Source: Candidatus Sigynarchaeota archaeon (GTDB taxonomy: Archaea > Asgardarchaeota > Lokiarchaeia > Sigynarchaeales > Sigynarchaeaceae). From it: a stretch of 6,927 bases of DNA. The stretch is from contig JAUQYW010000572.1 of NCBI GenBank assembly GCA_030587525.1, positions 1-6,927 on the forward strand, given 5' to 3'. Below are positions 1-6,245 of the stretch, piece after piece (the stretch's first letter is position 1; each line of letters begins with the position of its first letter). The notes under the pieces were generated by a model. The model was not told the DNA's origin. It searched no databases and saw only the letters and a program-made list of their open reading frames with translations. Made by a program: the position numbers and the translations under genes.

Positions 1-1064
1 GCTGCCTTCTGAATTTCATCTTTCCGCCTTCGCGTGGCAGCCTTGATGCACGCAATGATAACTTGCTCATCCGGGGTTAGCGAGCGCGGTTGCTTCATGC
101 ACGAGCGGGCGAGACGGGCGGCGTTGATCGCGTCATCGGGATGCGCGACTGCGAAGCGCGAGCTGCCGGAGATGTACGCGAGACGATGTTGCCCGTTGAG
201 CAGCGTGATCGTGCTGACGAGGTTCACGAATCGCACCGATTCAGCGATGCTATTATCAACGCCCATGTCCAAGATCGAAACAAGGTCATCGATGAACGGG
301 ATGCTCACGTGCATATCACGGCTAGCCGAATCGAGCGTAGCGCTGATCTCGCCCTTGATTTCCTGGTTCTCTTGCCAGGCCCGCGGCTCGCACGCGTGCT
401 TGAGGTCTTCGATCGATTTCTGCTTGCTGCTGTCGTCCATCTGCAATGGCACGATCCACGCGCCGGTGCGGAACCACGCAGGCAGCGATGCAGCATGCTC
501 GCAAGTCGCGACGATGACGGGTTTTCCAAGTTTCAATTCGCATACGACTGGAGGCCGGCCGCGCATGTACCCGACCGTGAACCCGTCGCGGTCGTTCCAA
601 TCCGAAAAACATTTCCAAACCCGTGGTTTCTCGTCCATGTTCGGGATGACGAGTACCCGGATGTCGTTATATGAACGCGCGGGAACGGTCGAGCTTCCAG
701 GCGCCTCTTGATCCTGTTCCTCCGGCTCGCTTGCATCGGGCACGATCAGGCCCGCAGGCGTGCCGAGTTTATCCCAGGCAACCCGGTTAGCGGGGAATGC
801 GTCGAGAATGCTTCGCAAGAATCTCGACGTGGTGAGGCGTTCACCCTCGAGAATGACGATGGTCCTCGTCTCGCCGACAAAGTTCGCTGCGAGCAACGTG
901 AACACGAGAGTCTTCACGTTCGCTTCTTCTGCTCCCGCCACATGCACCTCGCACGTTGCTTGATCGGACAATCCCGGGCTGGGCCTGCTAAACAAATCAA
1001 AAACTCTGTTGAACACGTCAAGATAATTACATTGTTGTTTCAAATCTTGGCCTCGCAGATTCAT
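1..1064 (-). CDS. AAA+ helicase-like protein with degenerate P-loop (3' end beyond window)
   Basis: An uninterrupted minus-strand frame of 354 codons starts at ATG 1064-1062 and runs off the left edge. The start is supported by a 4-base ATGA overlap with the upstream ORF and an in-frame TGA a short way upstream. The layout resembles viral or plasmid AAA+ helicase/ATPases: residues 47-60 (EEANVKTLVF...), then ILEGERLTTSRFLRSILDAF (71-90) where a Walker A loop is expected, followed by a TPAGLI stretch. Residues 136-145 (RVLVIPNMDE) sit at a Walker B position, 182-190 (PVIVATCEH) at a sensor-1 position, R199 could be an arginine finger, and 305-340 (AHPDDAINAARLA... SLTPDEQVI) resembles the helical tail before a C-terminal winged helix. 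The Gly-Lys-Ser of Walker A is absent (TTS at 78-80), so ATP hydrolysis is doubtful. Family assignment is from remembered motif order only; the coding call is firm, the function is tentative. Confidence 0.72.
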   Translation of the reverse strand, partial: MNLRGQDLKQQCNYLDVFNRVFDLFSRPSPGLSDQATCEVHVAGAEEANVKTLVFTLLAANFVGETRTIVILEGERLTTSRFLRSILDAFPANRVAWDKLGTPAGLIVPDASEPEEQDQEAPGSSTVPARSYNDIRVLVIPNMDEKPRVWKCFSDWNDRDGFTVGYMRGRPPVVCELKLGKPVIVATCEHAASLPAWFRTGAWIVPLQMDDSSKQKSIEDLKHACEPRAWQENQEIKGEISATLDSASRDMHVSIPFIDDLVSILDMGVDNSIAESVRFVNLVSTITLLNGQHRLAYISGSSRFAVAHPDDAINAARLARSCMKQPRSLTPDEQVIIACIKAATRRRKDEIQKA

Positions 1065-1306
1065 GTTCGGTACCTCGATCGATTTTCCAGGACTTGTTTT
1101 TCAAGTAAGACGAAATGGAGAAACTGGAAATCGTCATTCCCGGGTTTCCAGCAGCCTTTATTAACCGCCCTCATCGGAAATTGGACGGCGAAGGATCGAT
1201 CCACCGGTAATGATCCAAGCATGTATCTCGTGTTTGCCATCATGAAGCGGGGAGGGTCGATTCTCGTCATTGCAAGCATGATCTCCGGCCATCGGGCAAA
1301 AGGCAA
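1061..1306 (-). CDS. small hypothetical protein, translationally coupled to the helicase-like gene
   Basis: This frame can encode 81 residues from TTG at 1306, or 72 from ATG 1279-1277, which has GGAG only three bases upstream. Its TGA (1063-1061) overlaps the next ATG as ATGA, a common sign of translational coupling. The frame stays open upstream to a TGA at 1426-1424, so a longer product from a missed or altered start is possible. The protein is basic with several aromatic residues (MMANTRYMLGSLPVDRSFAV in the middle). I do not recognise a family and see no signal peptide or membrane segment. It could be a remnant of a longer N-terminal region of the neighbouring protein separated by a frameshift, because the frame just before the neighbour's ATG also reads sensibly (SPGKSIEVPN). 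The lack of a good start codon keeps confidence low. Confidence 0.35.
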   Translation of the reverse strand: MPFARWPEIMLAMTRIDPPRFMMANTRYMLGSLPVDRSFAVQFPMRAVNKGCWKPGNDDFQFLHFVLLEKQVLENRSRYRT

Positions 1307-1503
1307 CCTTGCAAGGTCGACGATTTGAATTGCTCCCGCGGGCGAGTGAATTCCTTCATCCTTCTGCGCGTTCCATCGTTCGTCTCTTCTCGATTGATAT
1401 ACGGTACACCTTAAATAGATATTTCATCAACGATCGGCGACCGTTCTGCTAAGCGCGTGGCAATTGAAAATCAAGGAACGACATTGCAGTCGATCCGAGC
1501 CAT
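1307..1503. other. intergenic stretch upstream of the leftward operon
   Basis: There is no convincing gene here. The minus-strand frame of the 81-aa ORF remains open as far as 1423 but offers no ATG or GTG start. The stretch contains one TATA-like box, annotated separately, which would serve leftward transcription. Confidence 0.4.
1409..1418 (-). promoter_or_regulatory. TATA-like box for the leftward operon
   Basis: Read on the minus strand this is CTATTTAAGG, the kind of AT-rich core seen in archaeal or viral promoters. A start site about 25 bases downstream would fall near 1389, giving a leader of roughly 80-110 bases before the small ORF. This rests on one motif only, in a moderately AT-rich gap, so it is weak. 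Confidence 0.25.
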
Positions 1504-1672
1504 ATGACAACAAAAAAGGAAGATTTTACGGGGAAGCACGGGAGCGACGTCGTCGGAGTTATCCCCGTCTGCATTTTCCATGACGCAAGACCGCGATGCA
1601 CGTGATGAATTCAACGATTCATTACGAGCCGTCGCATCTCTGCCGGGATATTTAAACGAAAAGCGCGTATGA
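1504..1672 (+). pseudogene. small ORF, frame broken in an A6 run
   Basis: An ATG at 1504 opens a frame (MTTKKEDF...) that ends after 33 codons at TGA. Removing one base from the A6 run at about 1509-1514 would join it to a second frame running to TGA 1670-1672, giving a 56-aa basic-then-acidic peptide ending DSLRAVASLPGYLNEKRV. The second frame also has its own ATG at 1580 (30 aa). The C-terminal part looks protein-like (an amphipathic helix then a Pro-Gly turn). A further ATG (1669-1671) overlaps the stop as ATGA but encodes only eight residues. No Shine-Dalgarno is evident. It may be a decayed gene, a sequencing indel, or chance; a competing open frame lies on the opposite strand. Confidence 0.25.
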
Positions 1673-1682
1673 AGAAGATTCT

Positions 1683-1722
1683 CATGCATGGGTGAATGAT
1701 TCACGAGATTTGCATGCATGGG
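1683..1722. promoter_or_regulatory. operator-like repeat/palindrome cluster
   Basis: Two copies of CATGCATGGG (1683-1692 and 1713-1722) lie 30 bases apart and flank a perfect inverted repeat GTGAAT-G-ATTCAC (1692-1704). TGCATGCA at 1711-1718 is itself palindromic. The cluster lies just upstream of, and into, the start of the 60-aa ORF, where an autoregulator could bind. Its role is inferred from symmetry and position only. Confidence 0.3.
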
Positions 1723-1900
1723 CATGGATTTGACACGAATATCTATATTCCGCGCTAATAAAATGTTTATAAATGGAAACACCAATGTTATCGTGATAGA
1801 TTTTGCATCTCGTGGTGCATTTCAATTATTCGAGCATGATGAAGAAAAAACATTCTCAGTTCTCGAACAAATGATCATCTCGGCAATGGTGGAAGGTTGA
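1718..1900 (+). CDS. small hypothetical protein upstream of the zinc-repeat/GNAT gene
   Basis: A 60-aa frame starts at ATG 1718 (a second ATG lies at 1724) and stops at TGA 1898-1900, six bases before the ATG of the 473-aa gene. That close spacing suggests a shared transcript and possible coupling. The N-terminus is basic (DLTRISIFRANKM); the middle is strand-like (NTNVIVIDFASRG); the C-terminus looks like an acidic amphipathic helix (FEHDEEKTFSVLEQMIISAM). I recognise no family. It is not an obvious ribbon-helix-helix antitoxin, although an upstream small ORF plus a GNAT gene is a layout seen in GNAT toxin-antitoxin pairs. Codon use is more AT-rich than in the following gene. It may instead be a fragment of a longer gene, because nothing resembling a strong ribosome binding site precedes it. 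Confidence 0.45.
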   Translation: MGMDLTRISIFRANKMFINGNTNVIVIDFASRGAFQLFEHDEEKTFSVLEQMIISAMVEG

Positions 1901-1906
1901 ACAGTC

Positions 1907-3328
1907 ATGACGCGTGGCACGAAATTCACGCTGGACGACATGCGCGAGCTTGCCCGGCAGCGCAAGGGAGAGTGCCTTTCCGACGCGTACGTGAATTCCC
2001 GCGCCCCCTTGCAATGGTCGTGCCAGCGCGGGCATGCGTGGCTTGCCATACCCAACAACATCATTCACGGAACATGGTGCCCGGTGTGCTGTGGCAGGCA
2101 CCGGAAAAACCCGGCGAAAGGACGGAAGCGGTATAGCATCCTGGACATGCAAGCACTCGCCCGGGCGCGCGGCGGTGATTGTCTATCGCGGGAATACATT
2201 GGCCAAGCGACGAAGCTCGAATGGGTGTGCGACAAGGGGCACGCGTGGCACGCCATGCCCTTGACCGTGATGCGCGGCACGTGGTGCCCGACATGCGCGA
2301 TCGACAAACTGAAGGGACGTAGCGCGGCGCAATACAGGAAAAAAACCATCACGGATGCCCGAAAACTCGCGTGGGCACGCGGCGGCAAGTGCTTGTCGAA
2401 AACGCTTGGCGATGCAAGAGAGAAACTTCGATGGGCATGCAAGGTAGGCCACGAGTGGGAGACCTCCTTGCAAAGCGTGTTGAAAGGAACGTGGTGCCCC
2501 GATTGCGCGCGGTCGTCGTCCCGTCAGAAAATGTCCCACACGATCGAGCTCATGCGGCAGGTCGCCGCGAAGCATGGCGGAAAATGCTTGTCATCGTGGT
2601 ATGCCGGTACAAGAACCAAACTTGCATGGAAATGCTCGCTCGGGCACGAGTGGACTGCCACTCCCGCTTCGATATTGGCGGGATCGTGGTGCCCGTCATG
2701 CTCGCGGTTCGATCACATGGTTGGCAGCAAGGCGCTCATGCGCACGCTGGCCGGGATATCGGGGCAGCCGGGGTTCAAGAACGTGATTCGGTTGCAAACA
2801 GGATACCCGGCAATCGGCCGACCCACGATTACCGTGCTCGCGCGCCAGCTCGATGCACGAGACCCAACCGTCGTGCGCCATCTCGCGGATGACTTGTACT
2901 CGCTATTCACCGAAAATGAACTGGACCCGGCAAAGATCCAGCCGGGCTTGTTCCGGCTTTACGGGTCGGGGGAAGCCGGCGCGGCACTCGTCGTTAACTC
3001 CGTGTTCGGCACGGGTTTTAGCAAGCCGGCGGTCGTCGGCATCTTCTCGGTGGAAGAAAAATGGTTCGGCTGGATCGCCGTATCCTTGCACCAAGTTAAC
3101 AAGCGAACGGCAGCCATGATCGACATCGTGCTCGACCCCGCATTGCGACGCCGCGGCATCATCACGCGGCTGTGGAATTACTGCGAAATGATCCTCCCGG
3201 CGCTGTTCGGGCGCACGAGGATCGATTTCATGCTGCCGGGGTCGCACACGCCGAGATCGATCGCTGCCATGCTTGCATCGCTTCCTGCCACGAGAAGTAT
3301 CGTCAAGAAAAGGAGGATTAACAAATAA
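1907..3328 (+). CDS. four tandem zinc-binding repeats fused to a GNAT-type N-acetyltransferase domain
   Basis: The 473-aa protein has two parts. Residues 7-265 hold four repeats, each with helix (ARxxGGxCLS), Trp-x-Cys-x3-Gly-His-x-Trp, and Gly-x-Trp-Cys-Pro-x-Cys. The Cys/His sets are C23/C39/H43/C58/C61, C92/C108/H112/C127/C130, C162/C178/H182/C197/C200 and C227/C243/H247/C262/C265, exactly C-x15-C-x3-H-x14-C-x2-C each time. This fits the treble-clef or zinc-ribbon repeats known from bacterial, archaeal and giant-virus proteins, presumed to bind nucleic acid. After a linker, residues about 345-460 look like a GNAT fold: strand AVVGIF (375-380), then IDIVLDPALRRRGIITRLW (405-423), whose R414-x-x-G417 matches the acetyl-CoA pyrophosphate loop, and FMLPGSHTPRSIAAML (441-456) in the motif B position. 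It would transfer an acetyl group from acetyl-CoA to an unknown amine. ATG 1907 is chosen because the first repeat begins at once; GGAAGG at 1891-1896 is a weak ribosome site. Confidence 0.85.
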   Translation: MTRGTKFTLDDMRELARQRKGECLSDAYVNSRAPLQWSCQRGHAWLAIPNNIIHGTWCPVCCGRHRKNPAKGRKRYSILDMQALARARGGDCLSREYIGQATKLEWVCDKGHAWHAMPLTVMRGTWCPTCAIDKLKGRSAAQYRKKTITDARKLAWARGGKCLSKTLGDAREKLRWACKVGHEWETSLQSVLKGTWCPDCARSSSRQKMSHTIELMRQVAAKHGGKCLSSWYAGTRTKLAWKCSLGHEWTATPASILAGSWCPSCSRFDHMVGSKALMRTLAGISGQPGFKNVIRLQTGYPAIGRPTITVLARQLDARDPTVVRHLADDLYSLFTENELDPAKIQPGLFRLYGSGEAGAALVVNSVFGTGFSKPAVVGIFSVEEKWFGWIAVSLHQVNKRTAAMIDIVLDPALRRRGIITRLWNYCEMILPALFGRTRIDFMLPGSHTPRSIAAMLASLPATRSIVKKRRINK

Positions 3329-3350
3329 TAATGGTTCGTCATGATCGGGC

Positions 3351-3361
3351 TTTTTAACTTT
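3351..3361 (+). terminator. possible T-rich termination signal
   Basis: TTTTTAACTTT follows the 473-aa gene by 22 bases with no hairpin before it. T-rich tracts without stems can end transcription in archaea and some viruses, but this is a weak call. Confidence 0.2.
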
Positions 3362-3393
3362 AATTAATAGGAATATCATACGAAAGAGGATGA

Positions 3394-3501
3394 GTGAAAC
3401 GGCATGACTGCTGATCAAGGTCGGTATCTCACTTGCTGCAAGAACTCGTGGCCGATAACGTTCTCGTGCGGAAGGGTTCAAATTACATCATCGTGGGGTG
3501 A
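3394..3501 (+). pseudogene. winged-helix regulator fragment behind the zinc-repeat/GNAT gene
   Basis: In the frame ending at TGA 3499-3501 the sequence encodes RSVSHLLQELVADN followed by VLVRKGSNYIIVG, a recognition helix plus beta-wing as in winged helix-turn-helix DNA-binding proteins. The frame is cut by a TGA at 3412-3414. Upstream of that it continues back to a GTG at 3394. An ATG at 3390 in another frame closes after five codons. No intact N-terminal helices can be found, so this is a 3' remnant of a small transcriptional regulator or of the C-terminal domain of a larger protein. An AGGAGG at 3311-3316, inside the end of the preceding gene, precedes an ATG at 3331 that opens only eight codons; it may be the orphan start of the gene that once stood here. 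Confidence 0.4.
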
Positions 3502-3568
3502 ATTTAGAAGAAAATAGAGATTAACTTCTGTCCGAATAAATTTGATTCACCGAAATAAAACGAGCAGC

Positions 3569-3584
3569 TATAATAAGAAAAGGA
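3569..3584 (+). promoter_or_regulatory. AT box and ribosome binding site of the 882-aa gene
   Basis: TATAAT (3569-3574) lies 20 bases before the ATG at 3595 and is followed by AGGA (3581-3584), ten bases from that ATG. The AGGA supports ATG 3595 as the start. The TATAAT is too close to the start, and lacks a well-spaced -35 partner, to be a confident promoter; AATAAATTT at about 3535 is an alternative AT box. Confidence 0.35.
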
Positions 3585-3594
3585 AACGAGATAT

Positions 3595-6243
3595 ATGAAA
3601 AAGCACAGCCTTGAAGAAGCCCGGCGAGCCGCTGCTGCTAAAAAAGGCGAATGCTTGTCAACAGAATATATTAGCATTAGATCGCGGTTGTTATGGAAAT
3701 GCCACCTGGGGCATAAGTGGGCATCGTCTTTGTTGCATATTTTGGAGGATAAGTGGTGCCCCGAATGTGCGAAGGAAATAATCGCGGTGAAAAGGACCAA
3801 ACACACGATCGAAGAAATGCAAGTATTAGCACGAAATCAAGAGGGGGAATGCCTGTCGTCTGAATATAAAGGCTCCCGTGAGAAATTGAGATGGCGGTGC
3901 AAGAGCGGGCACGAATGGAATGCATATCCGAAAAACATCATTCAAGGAAGATGGTGCCCAACTTGCAGTCCATCAATACGGGGTAGAAAAATTCGGAAAT
4001 ATTCCATTCAAAATATGCAGAATCTAGCGAGATCCCGGGGTGGAGACTTCCTTTCAGAGACATTCTCAATCGTTCAATGCAAGTACCGGTGGCGGTGTAA
4101 ACGGGGGCACGAATGGGAAGCAAAAGCGTATGAAATCTTGTATGGCTCCTGGTGTAAAGTTTGTCATAATGAAGAACCACGTGTAAGTAAATCCCCGGGT
4201 CCTGTGTCGTTAGAAGCGATCGCAGCAGAACGTGGTGGCAAGTATCTGACGCCCGAGATCACGACTTCAAAATCCATCGGTGCATGGCGCTGCAGTCGAG
4301 GCCACGAATGGAAGATCCGACTCAAGAACGTTTTATCATACAACCTCTGGTGTCCGGTTTGTGCTCGCCGTGCTTTTTCGAAGGAAAACGACGGCATCAT
4401 CTTTTCAGATTATTTTATCATTATTCCCAAAGAAAAATTCGGAGATTTTCGGAAAAAAATCGTGGTCGTGATACCAGATGAGACGATGGATATATACGTC
4501 GCAAAAAGTGAAGTGGCATCCAAATTAGGAGATATATATGGCGACATTTTAGTTTCCCTCCGCGGCATTCGCACGGGATTTCGCACGTGCATCTGGAATG
4601 GCGATCCATCGTCACTTGTTCAAATTTATTCTATTCTTGGCGATATCCAAGATGATTTCGATCAAGGTTTAATCACCTCCGATCTCGTGCGGAGTCATAT
4701 ACAATTTTTGAAAGATTGCCTGGCGGAAATTAATGGTAATGACGTGACGCCGGTAATCGCGATGCTTCTCCTCGATTCCATCAAGCACGAAAAAGCCAGA
4801 GATTTTTACCAGAATTTTCACGCGACAATCTGGTCGATCTTGCATCCAAATGAACACCGGCCTTATATTATAAATCCACACTGGGTAGTAATGTCAAAAT
4901 CCTATTTCAACCAACTGGTTTGGACCGCAAAGGATCGGCTACAGAATCCCTTAGCTTCGTCGAGACTTGATTTGTTGTTTATGTTCGGAAATGTTTTCTC
5001 GGCAATTCGAAATCACGTGAGCGGAATCCATCCGCATTCCCCGTTAATCGTAAGCAAGGATGAGGATGTCGACATTGACTCTTTTTTTCCAGTGACAGCC
5101 GTTTCTTTTAAAGATAAGTCCATACCTCGCCACTTGCTTGATCATCTAATCGATTGCGCAAGAAAATTCGAAAGTCAGTTTGAAGACATCGATGGCGGTA
5201 ATATACTCATAGCCTATTCAGGTTTGATAAAAGACTCCTTCCCATCCATATCGATACAGACCTTGAGATTTTGGATGGAAAAGAGTGAGAAAACCTTGAT
5301 TCACGATCCATTCACGGAAGAAAATGTCCATGATCACGCATGGCTTCTCGGTGCAATGCTCGGGGAAACAAGTATCACCTTAGATCCGCCATCAGCGCTA
5401 GTCCAGATTGGATATTCCAACCCTTTGTTAGTACTTGATTTTCTCATACCCAGATATCAATTGTCGGGAGACTTGCATTTCGTCATTAAACTCTCGCCTC
5501 CTTTTGTCGACTGGTTAACCAAGGTGAGCGCCCTTGGACCAGCCGGGAAGAGAAACTTGTCTTTTACCAATAACTTTGCCGAGATCGACGAATTCATTGC
5601 CGGTTTCATGGATGTTCATCTCACAATTGCATCAAAATACTCTAGAATTGCCGTCAGTTTGCCCCTGGAAAACGTGTCTGAATGGCTTAGTGTTATGCCG
5701 CGGCCAATCCCCGTCGATATTCTTGGAAATGGTATAATCGTCGAGGGATTGAAACATCACTCGGTGACGTGGTATCCAGCCGAGAAACCGTGCGTAAAAG
5801 GTTATTTTTTTGGAAGACGATATAACGATACCATCTTCGATACCGAAGATCAAGCCATCACGCATATAGTAACTAACTTGAAATACCTGTACGAGCGCGT
5901 GTTACCGCATTGTACCCATCCGCGCTTAGAGCGGTTGTTTTTTGCAGCACAAGATATTGAAGATCATTTTGGAGGGGAGAGAGAGCAAGATAGTTATGCG
6001 TGCCGTTTGAGACGCAAGCTCAGCGAGATGGGTGGAATTAACACGCGCGAGCTTCAAGATACACTATCGCGTCCAGTTTTAGACCCCGATACCGGAAACG
6101 TGCTCATTTACAAGCCAAAATGGTTGATCCGGCGCATGAAGGAGAAAAATTGTACCGACGCAGATATTTTTGCTTCCTTGGCGCGTCATGGACCATTCAT
6201 ACCATTCTCCATTGGATGGAAGGGCGATGCAGTTAAACCTTGA
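3595..6243 (+). CDS. four zinc-binding repeats fused to a large region with degenerate LAGLIDADG motifs (homing-endonuclease-like)
   Basis: The 882-aa protein begins with the same module as the 473-aa protein. Repeats hold C20/C36/H40/C55/C58, C86/C102/H106/C121/C124, C168/H172/C187/C190 and C233/H237/C253/C256; in repeats 3 and 4 the first cysteine is replaced by F152 and Y217. Residues 265-560 are unrecognised, with a possible helix-turn-helix near 553-568 (SIQTLRFWMEKSEKTL). Residues 582-594 (AWLLGAMLGETSI) and 667-678 (FIAGFMDVHLTI) read as a pair of LAGLIDADG motifs 83 residues apart, each followed by strand-strand-helix-like sequence as in double-motif homing endonucleases. The catalytic acid is E591 in the first motif; in the second, position H675 replaces it although D673 remains. 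The tail from 730 is unrecognised. It probably binds DNA; cleavage is doubtful. Third-position GC in the first 40 codons is 19 of 40, against 33 of 40 in the upstream relative, which suggests separate acquisition. Confidence 0.85.
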   Translation: MKKHSLEEARRAAAAKKGECLSTEYISIRSRLLWKCHLGHKWASSLLHILEDKWCPECAKEIIAVKRTKHTIEEMQVLARNQEGECLSSEYKGSREKLRWRCKSGHEWNAYPKNIIQGRWCPTCSPSIRGRKIRKYSIQNMQNLARSRGGDFLSETFSIVQCKYRWRCKRGHEWEAKAYEILYGSWCKVCHNEEPRVSKSPGPVSLEAIAAERGGKYLTPEITTSKSIGAWRCSRGHEWKIRLKNVLSYNLWCPVCARRAFSKENDGIIFSDYFIIIPKEKFGDFRKKIVVVIPDETMDIYVAKSEVASKLGDIYGDILVSLRGIRTGFRTCIWNGDPSSLVQIYSILGDIQDDFDQGLITSDLVRSHIQFLKDCLAEINGNDVTPVIAMLLLDSIKHEKARDFYQNFHATIWSILHPNEHRPYIINPHWVVMSKSYFNQLVWTAKDRLQNPLASSRLDLLFMFGNVFSAIRNHVSGIHPHSPLIVSKDEDVDIDSFFPVTAVSFKDKSIPRHLLDHLIDCARKFESQFEDIDGGNILIAYSGLIKDSFPSISIQTLRFWMEKSEKTLIHDPFTEENVHDHAWLLGAMLGETSITLDPPSALVQIGYSNPLLVLDFLIPRYQLSGDLHFVIKLSPPFVDWLTKVSALGPAGKRNLSFTNNFAEIDEFIAGFMDVHLTIASKYSRIAVSLPLENVSEWLSVMPRPIPVDILGNGIIVEGLKHHSVTWYPAEKPCVKGYFFGRRYNDTIFDTEDQAITHIVTNLKYLYERVLPHCTHPRLERLFFAAQDIEDHFGGEREQDSYACRLRRKLSEMGGINTRELQDTLSRPVLDPDTGNVLIYKPKWLIRRMKEKNCTDADIFASLARHGPFIPFSIGWKGDAVKP

Positions 6244-6245
6244 AC

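Noticed and set aside
34..711. Overlapping plus-strand frames of 225 and 194 codons (34-711, 90-674)
   Set aside because: They lie antisense to a continuous minus-strand frame of 354 codons with sensible protein composition and AAA+-like motif order; their own products look low-complexity and lack recognisable motifs.
708..1328. Plus-strand frame of 206 codons
   Set aside because: It is antisense to the start of the helicase-like gene and to the small coupled ORF, has no recognisable motif, and shows no ribosome site.
1471..1785. Minus-strand frame of 104 codons
   Set aside because: It overlaps the 60-aa ORF and the broken small ORF on the other strand, has no ribosome site or recognisable domain, and its product (cysteine- and methionine-rich with scattered composition) looks like a shadow. 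It cannot be fully excluded.
2065..3481. Several minus-strand frames up to 192 codons opposite the 473-aa gene
   Set aside because: High-GC coding DNA commonly leaves long antisense frames; the plus-strand protein has four regular Cys/His repeats and clearly is the real product.
3542..3574. Bacterial sigma-70 promoter (TTGATT ... TATAAT)
   Set aside because: The spacing is 21 bases rather than about 17, and the -10 would sit only 20 bases from the start codon; kept only as a generic AT box.
5353..5650. Intein inside the 882-aa protein
   Set aside because: LAGLIDADG motifs occur in inteins, but no Cys/Ser splice start or His-Asn-Cys/Ser end was seen around the motifs and no recognisable host protein flanks them.
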